The notes beneath the pieces were generated by a model. It saw only the letters and a program-made list of their open reading frames with translations. It was not told the DNA's origin and ran no database searches. 64,000 nucleotides of DNA from positions 4,963,001-5,027,000 of the forward strand of contig WPIO01000003.1 of the NCBI GenBank assembly GCA_009760855.2, given 5' to 3'. Shown here one piece after another: positions 43,125-55,700 of this stretch (its first letter is position 1; each line of letters begins with the position of its first letter). Source of the stretch: Cristatella mucedo. Lineage: Eukaryota > Bryozoa > Phylactolaemata > Cristatellidae. The translations under genes and the position numbers were made by a program.

Positions 43125-44625
43125 GGTGTATCGTTGCTCTATCGTCTTTGTGTTACAGTATTAACGTTGGAAAGCACTCAATGTAAATGTGACATCAGTG
43201 AATTAAACTCACTGACTTATTAAAACTAAGTAGGTTATTATAGAGGATAATTCTCCAGATTTCACTTACCACAGAGCTGCAGTCTCTGACTTAATTTAAG
43301 CAGCGTTAATAACCTAGTAGATATGATGTTGTGACAGTCATACAGTTCTACAAAGCTTGACGTTACCATTCGCTAGTGAGATAAAAGCTGATAGTTGTTT
43401 TTCGGTTCTGGTAGTGGTTATGTAGTTGCGGCATGGATACCACTGTACCTATATTTCATATTAACGCAGTTTTTATTTCTTATTTAGAGCGTCGGGTATT
43501 TTGATTGAGCACCGTGTGCAATATAAGATGAATGAACCCAGATTGTATTGTGTTGAGGGTATGGAGATTGAATCGGCTGTATAAGCTTCAGTCGTATTCT
43601 CGGCTTGCCAGTCTAACAAGGTTATTCTAACTGCTAAATAATTAGAGTCAATAGAGTGCAAATACATTTGCTTTACTTTCCTACTGCTTTAAGCATCGTG
43701 ACGACCTTAATGATAACTTCAGTTTGGCCGCGTTGCTGACTGAAGAGGCTTGTACTGGCATGCTACTTTTGGTCCCTGTTTGTAGCACTAGGGCAAGGAC
43801 CCAAACCTACGACAGACGTCGCAGTAGTCGACGTTATCTCAAGCGAAGGTAGGCGTGCCCTGGTTTGGTCCTTGGGTCAGGCTACTCACCTTTGATGACC
43901 AAGATCATGCTAACAATGCCCGACGGCATAAGTTAAGAATCTTGACTGAGATTCGGTTCGATTATAAGGCTATAGAAATAAATTGTATTACCATACTTAT
44001 TGGCTTTTACAAACACGATAACAGCTTTAAAATATTTAGAGGCGTGCATAGGGCATTTTAAAACTACGTATGATGGCATCTAATTGCAAGGAAAGATAAA
44101 AATGTAAATTCTATTAAAATGAGAATCAAAGATAAAGCAAAAAAGAGTAGCTCAAAAATGAATTCGGCCAAATTCGCCTCTCAAACCGAATATATCTAAG
44201 TTGCGTTATACAATTACACTGCCTCTGATGCAAAATCAAATTTTACAAAACAATTCAGAAGTTATTTATGGTGAAATTGTTCCGCATTTACGTAAGGCTC
44301 CTTTTAATCCATTAAAAATGTATTATTAATCGAGAATATTCCGCATCGCTTCGATAACTAACAAGTTGAATAATCTCTTAATACAGAATTTTCATTAGCC
44401 ATGTTGGTCAAGGTACCGCCACTCTTTTACGGTGTTAGACAAGGATAGAAGTACGACGCGGACCGAGCCAAATAAGTGGTTTCTCCTTTTGACTCTTCAG
44501 TCGTGTTTTAAAGTCTTTAAATCAAAATATTCGTTAGGTATCAGCTCTCTCTTGACGGCTACATTTTTTAAATTACGAGATTATCATTTTGATACCGTTC
44601 TGCGAAAACTTAGCTTATTCACAGT
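43125..44625. other. No gene recognised
   Basis: Mostly AT-rich. A frame around 43,740-43,850 ends in an arginine-rich run (RRRSSRRYLKR) next to AAG|GTAGGC, a weak donor, and could be an upstream exon of the 45,678 gene. The evidence is too thin to call it. Confidence 0.35.
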
Positions 44626-44627
44626 GG

Positions 44628-44768
44628 TTATTGGTTTAGTCACGCGGTTAAGGTGCTCGCCCTGACCGTAGTCTCGCTGAGGACGAGGGTTCGAGCCCTG
44701 AGGCACATGTGAAGTGCCTGATTAGAGATTAAGTTCTCTTGGGGTGCCCTAAAAATGAAATATATTGA
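44628..44768 (+). mobile_element. tRNA-derived SINE with LINE-like tail
   Basis: The tRNA-like head has an A-box region (TGGTTTAGTCACGCGG, about 44,632-44,646) and a B box (GGTTCGAGCCC, 44,688-44,698). The 3' part reads GTGAAGTGCCTGATTAGAG, then ATTAAGTTCTCTTGGGGTGC, closely matching the LINE terminal hairpin. The end is AT-rich. Confidence 0.85.
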
Positions 44769-44769
44769 A

Positions 44770-45675
44770 TCAGCTTATCCTTTATTTTTCTTTTTATGGG
44801 TAACCGGTATCAAATGCAGCTGCTAGTTCCCCGACCATCTGGTACGAGCTCTAATATCAACAGGCATCTATTTTATTCCGCTCAGCTTTCAAGAGGCCTC
44901 ATTAAATTGCCCTTTAAATTAATTCACTATTTGCGAAGCTCGCTTGAGTATTGTCAGTTGCTGTGACTAACCGTTGGCCGACTAACCACCGGTACTGTAT
45001 CTTTTCGATTAATTTTGCATTTTGGTCCGACGGCGACACTTGGATGCTTTTGGACGCTGCTCTCTGTCACGGTAAAGCTGCATTAGATCATGGAAGATAG
45101 ACAGCTGTCAAACAAACTTGACCACCGCTAAAATCATTAATTTAGTTTTATTACGTACCGTAATCAAACTTTCGCAAGGTCCAGCCGCCATTATGTGCTT
45201 CTAAATAGATGGGAGCACAACAAGATGCTGCCTTATGCGTGCCTTACCTTTCGAATTTCAATAAGTAGACTCATACACGCTTACCAACTTATCTTGTTCA
45301 TGGAAAAATGCTATAAAATAAATTGCATGCTGGTGGTGAGCCTTCACTTATCGACCGGTAGTCAGCCATCAAAATGTGCCTTGCTGGACTTAATAGCTTG
45401 AAGACGAGATAGGCTTCTAACCGAAAATGCTGGATAGTGAGTGAATGCTTCTCCAGTAAATTAATTGATATAACATTTCCGTCATCAATTTTTGCAAAGT
45501 GGCCTTGAAGCTCAGGAATAAATCGAGGTCGAATGTATGTAGGATTATATGCAAAAACTTACCGTCTACTTAGGAAGTGTACCTTGTTGGCCAAAATACT
45601 GTTTGAACAGTATTTAAAAATTACAAATGTTCGAACGAATAACTGTTGTTATTAAGCTATTTCACTGACTTCATT
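44770..45675. other. No gene recognised; probable intron upstream of the membrane-protein exon
   Basis: No transposon or exon could be supported. Short plus-strand frames such as 45,195-45,401 lack splice context. Confidence 0.35.
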
Positions 45676-45677
45676 AG

Positions 45678-46038
45678 AGACTGTGGTGTGTGGTACGATT
45701 TAGACGGATATGTTTCCAGAACTATAGGCATAGTGGTTGGCGTACTAACAGTCATCATTGCCGTAACTGGATTGCTAATATGGAAGCTTGTTGGCCGAAT
45801 TGTGGGAGAAGACAGCGAATTTGATTTAATGACCATCGTCGATAACACGAGCGGCAGCAAAAATGAATCGACTAGTGACATAACAGAAGTGCCATCTAAT
45901 CATTCAGCTTCATCTCAGCATTCCTTGGGAGCAAGCAGTACTGCATATACCTCCACGGCAGCACCGTCTGCTACTGAGATTTCTACCGTTGCACTGGAAA
46001 GTTACGCACAGCAAAGCTTGAGACACAATTTTGCTTAA
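45678..46038 (+). CDS. Probable terminal exon of a single-pass membrane protein
   Basis: The open frame runs about 119 codons from a likely acceptor (TTCATTAG| at 45,677) to TAA at 46,036. It starts with a short possibly extracellular stretch (RDCGVWYDLDGYVSR). Next is a strong transmembrane helix (TIGIVVGVLTVIIAVTGLLIW), best read as TIGIVVGVLTVII plus AVTGLLIW, with WKLVGR as stop-transfer. The rest is a Ser/Thr-rich, mildly acidic tail of about 80 residues. AATAAA overlaps the stop codon. There is no ATG at the start, so upstream exons are expected but were not identified. The topology (type I) is inferred from the basic residues after the helix. The family is not recognised. Confidence 0.5.
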
Positions 46039-46042
46039 TAAA
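46037..46042 (+). promoter_or_regulatory. Polyadenylation signal overlapping a stop codon
   Basis: AATAAA begins on the second base of the TAA stop of the frame ending at 46,038. If used, it gives a very short 3' UTR. Confidence 0.45.
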
Positions 46043-46434
46043 TGTTGGCATGCAAATTTACAGTGCATACTTTGCCTAGTTTCTGTCTTTGGTGTGTAGT
46101 TTTCAATAATCTTCTCTCAACTTGCTTTCCTATCGACTGGTTATTGCTTACACAATTCAGTAAATAAACAAACACTATCGCATGCAGGTTTTGTAGAAAA
46201 TTAAGCAATCCATATGCACAGCTTTCTGGTTGCTGGTAGCATTTCCTCGTGGAACTTTGCTATTGCATGCATGGCTTAGCATACAATGACACACCTGTGA
46301 TCGACGCATGCTTGTGTTATCTATATATCGCCTGTGCCAAAAGGTGTGGGCGTTTGCCTCATTAACGTATACTTAAGTTTTTAACTAACTGACGCTTTCA
46401 CAGTATTTCGTAAGTCCTTGTACTTTTTTCTGTG

Positions 46435-46645
46435 TCTTTATGGGTGCTGACACTGTACATATGACCAATAACCATGCTTTACTTGCTAACACTGTGCATG
46501 TTTTCACAAACCACGGGATGTTTTTAACATTGTGTGTGATACCACTAACCATTTAGTCATAGCACATATTTCCAGTCCATTAAATTGATTTAGTTCTATG
46601 AGGGTCGTATGCACAAATGTACTCCTGATATTGTAATAGTAACTT
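46435..46645 (+). mobile_element. LINE 3' tail relic
   Basis: GGGTGCTGACACTGTACAT, then CTAACACTGTGCATG, then ACCACTAACCATTTA, then TTGATTTAGTTCTATGAGGG follow the order of the LINE 3' UTR. No coding part remains. Confidence 0.7.
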
Positions 46646-46754
46646 CCGTTCTGTACATTAAAAAGCTCTTCAGTCTGGACAAGCTCGCTTTCCCGAACTT
46701 CTAAATATGAAATTTACAGCTGCACATACTGCTCCTCATTTCAGTCGGCGAAAA

Positions 46755-48355
46755 AGGAACAGTAGACCAAGAGAACTTGAGCAACTACTACCCTGTCTCC
46801 CTTCTACCATTCCTATCAAAGTCACTGGAAAGAGTCGTATCGGACAAGCTGAATTCAAAAATTGAATATTCAAACATTGCTAGTCAGTTCCAGTCTGCTT
46901 ATAGAGCTAATCACTCTATCGAATCATTATTGCCTAGAGTGTACAACAACCTCCTTAGGAATGCAGAGAGGGGTAGATTGTCTCTGCTTGTTTTGCTTGA
47001 TCTTTCGGCAGCTTTTGATACTATTGATCACAAAGTTCTTCTAGTGCACTTCTCTTCTCGCCAGTGCATCACTGGCATTGCTCTGCAAAGGTTCAGGTCT
47101 TATCTCAGTGTGAGATTCCACAGTATTGACGTGAATGGACAATAATCATATGAGGTACCTCCGAAATATGGGGTACCTCAGGGCTCCGTGCTAGGTCGGT
47201 TCTTTTCACGGTTTATATCCTCCCTCTTGCTGATATGATTGCCAACCACAATCTAGGCTTTTACTTCTATGTGGACGACTCTCAGTTTTACGTTTGCTCT
47301 GATCCCTCCCAGCCTTCGATCACCTCAAATTCTCGAAACTCACCTGCTGCATGTATTGATGACATCTGCACATGGATGGCAGCAAATTTTCTGATTCTAA
47401 AAGATTACAAAACTAACTTTTTAGTTATGGGCAAACCCAGTGTGATTTACAAATTGGAAAGGCTGACTCTCAAAATTGACTCTGCCAGCATATCTCCTGT
47501 TTAGTCAGCTCAAAATCTAGGAGTCGTGTTCCAAAATGACCTCTCGTTAGACGACCACATCAGCTCCAAAACCAAGTCTCCCTACTTTCAGATGTAATAC
47601 ATGCTTGTTTAGATAAGGATAGCACATTTAAGTTGGTCCATGTATTTGTGACATCCCGTCTTGATATCTGTAACTTACTTCTTGCAGACCTACCAGCACG
47701 TGCAATCAGGTGCTTATTTTGCTTAGCCCGTGCAGAACTCTGCAGCTAGGCTTGTCTGTCGTGAGCATTCCTGTTGCCACATCACACCACTTCTTGCCGA
47801 CCTGCACTGGCTACCAGTGATGCAACGGATTGACTTTAAGGCTTTGCTGCTCACTTTTCTGTCACTTCATTATTTGGCTCCAGCCTATCTCTCAGATCTA
47901 CTCCCTCACCAGGCCTGGCATCGTACCAACGGCTTTTCTGAATCTAACAGTTTACCAATACCTCGTATAAACCTCAAATCATTTATTGGAGACCTGCATT
48001 TAGTTCGTATGCTCCCAAAGTGTGGAACTCACTCCGACTTGCGTCAGATCATCCCCTCACTTGATTACATTTAAAAAGTACTTAAAAATATACATATTTA
48101 GGACAGTATTTAGTATGTCCCTGTGATTCGTAATTCATGTGCTTATTCGTGCTGGCACTGTGCATGCTGCCAGTAACCGCACTAGCATGCTTACCCTGTG
48201 CGTTACATCTCCAACCGTCTTTTTCATGTTGTTTATCAAGCATGATACTACTCACCGTTTAATCGCGTTTCCCTTTGCCAAACATGCAAAGCGCCTGGGA
48301 CGAGATTGAGTTCTCTGAGGGCGCTTTATCAATTGCATTATTATTATTATTATTA
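46755..48355 (+). mobile_element. 5'-truncated LINE copy, plus strand
   Basis: Plus-strand ORF2 from the YRPVSLLPFLS region (46,777, as YYPVSLLPFLSKSLERV) through LLVLLDLSAAFDTIDHKVL (46,990-47,040) and the PQGSVLG region (about 47,175, one frameshift). It continues with FYVDDSQFYV (47,262; YVDD in place of YADD), LILKDYKTNFLVMG, and the C-terminal region at 47,730-48,070. The terminal hairpin and an (ATT)n end lie at 48,303-48,355. Several stops and shifts make it inactive. Confidence 0.9.
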
Positions 48356-49360
48356 TCAAGATAGGACACTTTTTGAATTAGATGCTATATCTGTGACGGA
48401 TTCTCATGCCAAATAAATAGCTAAAAAACATACTACGTCATCGTTTTTTATCCTATTATACTTGTTGTGGGCGACAGCACTTATATAAATAATATAAATA
48501 ATTAAATACCAGCTGCCTAAAGTTGAGTTGCTGCTCACATGGGCACCTACGAAGGCTATAACTAGATTTTTAGCAACATCATCCGTTAAGGAACAGTCCC
48601 AATCCATGTAAAGGCATGTTACGACCGTTAGCACTTAGGTGGGCTGCTAGATTTGGCCCTTCCAAATCACTTTCAAATAAATTTATATAGCAAGGGCCGA
48701 AATACTGGGTGGCAAGCCATTGATGGGTACATGCCGAGGTAATTTTTGTCTCTAATTGAATCTGGTGATTGCCCTCTTAAATGCACCAGCAATGAATTTC
48801 GTTTGAAATATGTCTACAGGGGCGGTCTCTTGGTGCATGTGCTTCAACACGATAATAATAATAATAGCAGTAATAAACTTTAAAATTTGAATGTCACCAT
48901 ATGAAAACTAAATCTTCAACAAGGTTTTTTCAAGAGAATAAATAAGCAATAGTTAGTTGCATGCAAGGTCTCCAACTGGTAAACGCAAACACACATTTTG
49001 AAAAATTGTAAGCCTTGACATTTTCAAGCTTTCTATTTTTTCGCAGAACTTTTTAAAACTGGCAAGATCGGCATCAGAGCCCTAATAAAAGAGCCTCATT
49101 GAATCCTGAACTTTACTGGAATCAGATTTGAGACTTTTTCGTGAATTGAGAGAAATCGCCACGACTCAATAAGAAAATGTAACTTAGATCAGCATGCTCT
49201 CCGGAGCTTTACTTATTTTCGAGGTTACTGTATTAGTGAAGGCATCAGTTTTGTCACCCGAGTCTGGAAGCAGATAACGAAAACCAGCATCGTAAGTAAA
49301 TTTTGAAAATTTCATATTCCGTTATATATGACTTTTAAGGTGCCTCTCTGGAAAAACTCG
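48356..49360. other. No gene seen
   Basis: AT-rich. A short (TAA)n-like run at 48,850-48,875 has no recognisable LINE next to it. Confidence 0.45.
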
Positions 49361-49362
49361 AT

Positions 49363-49719
49363 GTGAATACACAATCGAACTGGAACAGCAAGCGAGATTG
49401 GGCAATGACTAGCAATGGTCAGCAGGCTTACAAAGATTTTAACGGTAAATGTATCTCTTGTGACTATAAGTTTAAGAACAAGGCAGTCGAAAGTAAACGT
49501 CTGATCAACTCTTCGGATCAAGCCAAAGCTCGCGTAACAGTCGAGAAAATCGCTTGCGTAACTTTTTTCAGGGTCGAGAGCGAGTATTTTTTAAAGTTTT
49601 CAGCAATCAATAATGACCTGCCACGTACGAATAGTTTTGTGTGGAACTCAAAAAACTCCTCCGCAAACAAATCTGATAGCCAGATTAGAGTCGGCATATC
49701 ACAGCTGAATGAGGCATAA
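49363..49719 (+). CDS. Unrecognised ORF of about 118 codons
   Basis: An open frame with an in-frame ATG at about 49,363, rich in Asn, Ser and Lys. It contains a CISC pair but no domain I recognise. There is no clear splice or promoter context. It may be a chance frame. Confidence 0.15.
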   Translation: MNTQSNWNSKRDWAMTSNGQQAYKDFNGKCISCDYKFKNKAVESKRLINSSDQAKARVTVEKIACVTFFRVESEYFLKFSAINNDLPRTNSFVWNSKNSSANKSDSQIRVGISQLNEA

Positions 49720-50167
49720 CCTTTCAAAGGGAAACTGATAGCGACTGATTCAAATGATGGTCATTGAGAAAAACTGCAGGTGTTATCATTGCCAAGTGAT
49801 TCACGACACATCCCTAGGAGTGTTGACTTCAAACTTCAAGTTGATCGGATCATATTAGCCCACACGCGACATTTTCAGATGTGAGTAAAATGGTAGAAAC
49901 GGGTTAGCATGACAAACACAGTCAGTTCTTGATCAAAATTAGTCTATCTACCAAACTTATATATGCAAAAGAGACGGCTGGAAAGATGCGCAAGGACAAA
50001 CAATAATTTAATAGCAATGTTTTTGATCGATCGGTCTATTAATATTGCAGAAACTAAATCTATACAACGGCAAGGGTGGAGTCGAAAACCTTTCAGTGAC
50101 AGGTTGGTGGTAAGGGTGTAAACATGCATGGTAGACTACAGCTTAACTATCGCTATGTATCCCACGA

Positions 50168-50374
50168 TTAATTCAAAGCATCTATAAATACTGCTGTGTG
50201 ACGGGGTCTCCAGCGGCGGCTATTCTTCTGGGAGTCCCATAGAGACACAGCGGTCGCACGTTCGCGGTAAACGAGACTCTTCAGTATTCCTCTCAACGGG
50301 CATATATATGAGAGCTCAATCAATCGCAGCAGATGAAACGAAATATAACCTGCATTAGTGGCCCGACGCTGCAC
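50168..50374 (-). pseudogene. Possible C-terminal fragment of another LINE type
   Basis: The minus-strand frame includes VSLWDSQKNSRRWRPRHT then FIDAL. This resembles the basic LWG..GKRSRGRP..T..D.L motif near the C-terminus of some LINE ORF2 proteins outside the CR1/L2 group. The resemblance is from memory and short. Confidence 0.25.
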
Positions 50375-51340
50375 TGCTTCAATGGCCTAACTATTGGCCA
50401 CAGGTGAGGCATTTGCATTAGTGTCAGACGCTTAGCTAATTACAGCAGAAGCAGTAGGCACACAACGCTACCTACTTTTAGGACTAAGTCGGCATTACTA
50501 GATCCTTCGATTGCACTATCAGAGCCTGCTCACTAAAGCGACGGAGTCCAATTCGGCCGTCATTACCCTGGCGTATTACCCGCTATACTTATGCTGTCCC
50601 AGAAGAAATTGAAAATATAAATGGCATACATGATATAATCAAATCATCTTAACTCTACGAAAATAGAATTGAATCTAAATTTGCAGACTAATTATCAGTA
50701 TACGACGAGATAAATACCATGCTGTTCATCGGCGGCCGATAAAGTCCAATGTCGGCGGCTTCCGTCGCGACCAATGGCGGCCGAAGGAACCGGGTGAGTG
50801 GACCCACAATTTAATAGGTATGGCAATAAGTGAACTCTTAGCTAAAGCAGACACGGCAAGAGTAAGTTACATTATACCATTCGATTATATTGGCGTTGAA
50901 AGTTATTCGCTCTCGGTTAGACATGCTAGAAGCTGGCGTAACTGAACAAGTTTAAACATGCACGTTGTAGATAATGGAGTATTTGCCTTCGGTATTAGTT
51001 TGCAGTATTCATGGACCCTACCACAAGATAGGAATCTTTGCTGGCTTGGGTTTGCGATTTTTGATTATTATTGTTACCAGTCGGATATTTTATGCCAATG
51101 GGGCGGGTCATTAATTCGAAATATATGCATTTTTTAAAGCTGCTAGCGACAGTCTTAGGTCTATTTAGGGCTGAGCAGCTTTTATAAACAGAGTTCGCCG
51201 AAAGCATGCAACTCCAATTACTCAGAAAACCCCCACAGTGGATAACGACTTACAACTTCTGGTGTACAAAAGAGTTGTTTCCATTCATCTGTCAATAAGC
51301 AAAACTTGGGACTGCATGTATAAATTTTTGTCTTTTAATA
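50375..51340. other. No gene recognised
   Basis: Contains a locally GC-rich patch at 50,725-50,800 with GGCGGCCGA words occurring twice. No frame or transposon is supported. Confidence 0.35.
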
Positions 51341-51357
51341 GGTAAACTTTCAAAAAC

Positions 51358-51535
51358 ATTCAGACGCTTCACATATGCCTCGGGGATCGAGCCCAAGACC
51401 TCAGTCAGACCTTGGTCGGGCGAGCACCTTAACCGCTAGACCAAACCAGCTCGATCCCCGAGGCATATGTGAAGCGTCTGAATAGGGATTAATTTATCCT
51501 GGGGTTCTATATAAATGAATTATATTTTTAGTTAT
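51358..51535. mobile_element. Rearranged SINE: inverted 5' part joined to a direct 3' part
   Basis: Bases 51,358-51,448 are the SINE head and middle in minus orientation (A box near 51,430-51,445, B box GGCTCGATCCC near 51,383-51,393). Bases 51,449-51,535 are the SINE 3' part in plus orientation. The two share a perfect 35-bp inverted repeat, 51,358-51,392 with 51,449-51,483, around a 56-bp loop. Flanks AAACTTTCAAA (51,344) and AAACTTTGAAA (51,538) look like a target-site duplication. This is the arrangement expected from twin priming. Confidence 0.82.
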
Positions 51536-51954
51536 ATAAAACTTTGAAATGTTACCTATTTCTGGATTTTGTAGGCCATCCACTTAACCTGCTTCTGAAT
51601 AAATTTATTAGGCCACAAATGTAGTACTTATACTGACTGTATAACTAGTCCTTGTGTAACAAACATTGAAGAAGCAGTGCCCTTGAAATAAAGCTCGCGA
51701 GCCACCGATGCTGCTGAAATGTCCGAAGATATTCAAATGGTAACTGAGCACCGCAGCTACTCGAACAAGTTCCTATCCATAACGTTCAAATGCTTACTTT
51801 TTTACGGTCGCAGAGGTCAGCACTGCTCAGTACCACAATTAGTGGTAAATTTTTGTACGACGTCCCAACCTTTCATACGACGGTCCAACCGCGACTAACT
51901 GACTGATAGATGACTTGCTTTTTATGCAGTTGACCCTTTGATGATGTATCACCT

Positions 51955-52045
51955 CCTACGACCCTTTAATTCTTTCGAGACCGTGCCTTTAGTTGGTATG
52001 CTCCCAAAGCGTGGAACTTGATACCGACTGGCCGATAGTTGCTCA
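51955..52045 (+). mobile_element. Short LINE fragment
   Basis: GAGACCGTGCCTTTAGTTGG, then ATGCTCCCAAAGCGTGGAAC is the FGDRAFSSYAPKAWNS coding region of the main LINE. Both ends are cut, and only about 90 bp remain. Confidence 0.75.
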
Positions 52046-52481
52046 CGCCTGTTGCTGCAGTTGTAATTAGCTCAGCGTCCTGCCACAAATTATGCCCCGC
52101 CTGAAGCCGATGGATGGGCAGTTGACTTCATGAAGTGTCCCACCTTAGATGTACAGGATGTTACCCTCAGCAGTGGCATAGCTCAGGTGCAGCCTATATA
52201 ATAGATAAAAAACGTATTTCTACCTTCCTTATTAAACAAAATGGATCTTAATAAGCTTTAATAGGCTACGAGGTTGCTTTTTGCCAAATCCAATAACCCC
52301 TCCTTTGATTATCTGACAGCGAGCCCATTCACGTCATTTCTTTGCTAGCTCGCCCGCCCCTTTCTGGAGATACTCCTGTTGTTGGCGGCTCTCCGCTGAA
52401 TCTGCTAGCGGATGATATACGCAAATAGAAGTTCAGATCGCTTTTAGATCATTCAGAAGTCATAAGCTACGCTCATTCGTT

Positions 52482-52724
52482 ATGAATTCCATTACAACGA
52501 GCGACTCGGAGAGCTCGGCCACACTGTCACCCCTGGAGCCGCGAGAGGAAAGTTTTCGTGTTAACCAAGTTAACGACAACAGCATTAGCAGCTATCCACG
52601 CCAGTTAGAAAAGAGCTCAACGCGTTGGAACCAGCAGCAAAAGATCACTGCCATATGTCTGGCGGTAGCAAACTTTTGCGGGTCATTAGCTTTTTCAGTG
52701 ATTTCCCCTTTCTTTCCACAGGAG
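52482..52724 (+). CDS. SLC18B1: SLC18B1-like exon 1
   Basis: 81 codons from ATG to GAG|GTACGT. A Ser/Glu/Asn-rich N-terminal tail is followed by the first membrane helix (ITAICLAVANFCG then SLAFSVISPFFPQE). It ends in phase 0. Confidence 0.88.
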
Positions 52725-55700
52725 GTACGTCATTCGGTGGGGTGCCGATAGGTTGTCCTTCGCACGGACTGAGGCGCGCTTGAGTTTCCGATATATTTTC
52801 ACCCGCGCCTTAAAGCTCAGAGTTAATTCACATACTTCTGTCAGCTGCGATAGTATCTTCCGGCTAGCCTGTTACTATATAGCTGCCTCGTTGCATCTGA
52901 AATGCTATGCGTGTGGCATGTGCATTACTCAACTTTCAGGCTACAGCCAAAGGTGCCAGTGATACGGAAATAGGATTCATTTTTGGAGTTTTTGAGCTGG
53001 TGATATTCTTTCTAGCGCCAGTTTACGGGACCTGCGTAAGTTCTCAAAGCTGTGGATGATGCTATTCCTAGCAGGCCCCTGTTTGTGCATGGCTTTTAAT
53101 CTGCCGCGTTGTTTTACTTTTTGTCCTTATCGCTTTTTCCTATTGTGGCCACAGGGGTTTTGTCGTCATAATTTACACTTTGGTCGGGCTTTGAGTTCCG
53201 AATGTGGGCGTAGGCATTGCTTGGGTACAAGTATCTATGCTTTACTCAGTACCTTTTGCCTGGCATTGTGACATCTTCTAATACACCTATAAACACTGTA
53301 GTTCAAGTTTTCCTGGTGTACCCAATTCCCGAGTTATGCATGCAAGTCCTCATGTAGCAAACGGCAATTAGTCTCACCATAACATGAACATATTTGGTGA
53401 CCGGATATTTCATGAAGCAAATCTCTCACCGAAGTGTGGGACTGAGCGTTTGCAGAAATACCCCCGGAAAGCTTTGGGATTGGAAAGGCCTATTTTTTGT
53501 AGTCACTTGTTGCATGCAGCTCTCAGCTTTAATGTAAATTCATATAGTGTCATTAGACAATTTTCCCCCACTCCACGGATAGGTATATACGATCTGCCTG
53601 TTCTTGTCTCCTGTCTTTAGATAGCTGGTGCATTCCAAGCAGTTCCGAGGATTCTTATTACTTGCCTCTTTTTAAATAGCCCGACAATATAAGTTTCAAT
53701 TTTCTCTTCCCTTTCTAAAAGTAAATAATGACACGGAGGACCCTGGTATGACCCATCTAGTTACAAGATTAGCTGTAAAGCTCTATCAGTGTGCTTTATT
53801 TTTTTACAATTTGTCTTCAGCTCACTTTAGACAGTTTCTTCATGTGTGCTGCTGGACTTTACTGAAGTTGGCTTGTTGTTGAAACTGTACCCTAAAGCTA
53901 GTGGCAGTGAGAAAACCTGTTCCAGACTGCCCATCCGTAGCTTGCATGTCGATAGATAGTTCAGTAGCACCCTTTACATCCCAACCAGATCTGAACAAGG
54001 TTTGTGGTCCATGAACTAGTCTGGTGATTCGATTCTGTCGTGGGGAATCCACAAATCCCCGGTGATCCCTGCGATTGAGTTCAGTGGCTTGGAGCCTGCA
54101 TATTTTGAGAAGTGCCGGCAAGATGATATAATTTCGTTGAGTTGTACTGCTTTGGCCCACTAGCAAGGTGAGTTTCCTAAATTAAGGTGCCATCAAAACC
54201 TTCAAAAAAGTAATTGCTGCTCCCGAGTCTCTGAAATCCATTTGGCAGAACTATTGCAGCTCCTACTTGCATGAGCAGCATGGGAGCTTATGGTTTTTTC
54301 TCTAATTCATTACTGACTTGCACCATTAAGCTTGCTGCAACATTGACTAACTCAATGGTTGCAGACCCTCGGTCCCTTGAAGATAGTGAGGCTTTTTACT
54401 CAGCACATGGTTGTGACCTAACGGTCTGCTCTATGCCAACTACAAAAGGGCCAAACTGTACCAGTTGCCTCATTTGATTGCATTCCTAGGACAGAACTTC
54501 CATAGAAATCCTGGTCAAAGTAAAAGCACTTAAAAACTGGTGACTGCTTTCTATTGGTCGTGGCTTACCATTTGGTATGTGGACACTCGAGTGGTGGGTG
54601 AAGGTGACCGACGACTTAGCATGCCTCAATTTTGACTTTAGCAAACACAGTGGCCATTCTACTTCAGCAAGCATACTTGTTATTCCTTATTCATTGTGAT
54701 TGTGAAGTGTTACACCCTTTGCAGTGCGGTCCAGCTACCAGTCTTCGGACAACCATAAAACATTCAAGACTATCAGTGTAATAATGAACTACACTTAACA
54801 GATGCAAATACACAAATAGTTTAATCTATGTAGCACCAAAAGGATGTGTGGTTCTTCAAAAATAAAAAAATACCAACATGTGCAATGGTAGCAAAGAGCT
54901 CATTTAGTATTAGTGCCAGATCAGTCTAAACTTGCATTGCCACCGATCAGGTGAGCTCATCAAAGTATACTAACGGACTTGTGTTCGATTGATGTATTTT
55001 GGTTGCCACCTCTGCTCAACTTCTGCTCTATGTGGATCTGACAACTTCCTCGTCATCAGATGGCAACTGGCTGGTGCCTATTTTTCTGAAAAGTCTGCTT
55101 GTAATCATGCTTGTAAGGTGATATTGTATCCTTGCTTTGGTTAATACATTCCTGTCTGTTGGTATTCACACAACCCGGACTGGGCATATTCCCGAGGCCA
55201 CAGCAGCTGGATGCAGCCTAGCCCATCCACGAAGTGACTAACTAGCTAAGGAGATTACATTAACATTGTATGATTACTTTTATGTTTAACTCTGAGAGTA
55301 TCAATGTAGCAGGTATACTTTAAATCGACCAGCTTAGCCCTAAAATAACCACAATGTTTAATTTAAGTTCACACGCATTGAAAACAGGATCATAGAGAAC
55401 AAAATAATGTGCATTGCTATACTCGAGTGTGTGAAGAATGGTTGCTTATGCCCTCTACCCATCAATTCCCTATTCAGCAGTCTCTGCTGTCCAGCTGGTT
55501 TATTGATGTAAAGCCGAACTGTGGGTGAGTCATACCCTGTTGCTTGTCATGCTGAGTAGCCAACTTCTGACTGAGGTTACATGAGCATCTATTCGCAATG
55601 AGCATGCAGGTCGCCTCATGTAATGCTTTTCTGGCACTAACCTACTTACAGTGACTAAGTGGCCCTGAGTTTGTTGTGGCCTGAACTGTACCAAGGCTAT

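Noticed and set aside
44628-44700. A functional tRNA gene at the SINE head
   Set aside because: It continues into the shared LINE-like tail seen in two other copies, so it is a SINE.
53612-53690. Another possible exon after CTGTCTTTAG (IAGAFQAVPRILI)
   Set aside because: There is an in-frame stop soon after, no suitable donor phase, and little resemblance to the family.
53815-53865. Alternative SLC18B1 exon 3 beginning at GTCTTCAG|CTCACTTT (SFFMCAAGLY)
   Set aside because: It hits a stop within 14 codons and has no donor. The exon at 57,760-57,833 matches the family better and joins both neighbours in phase.
53840-54166. A host gene in the 108-codon minus-strand frame
   Set aside because: There is no recognised domain, start context or splice support, and it lies within an intron on the opposite strand.
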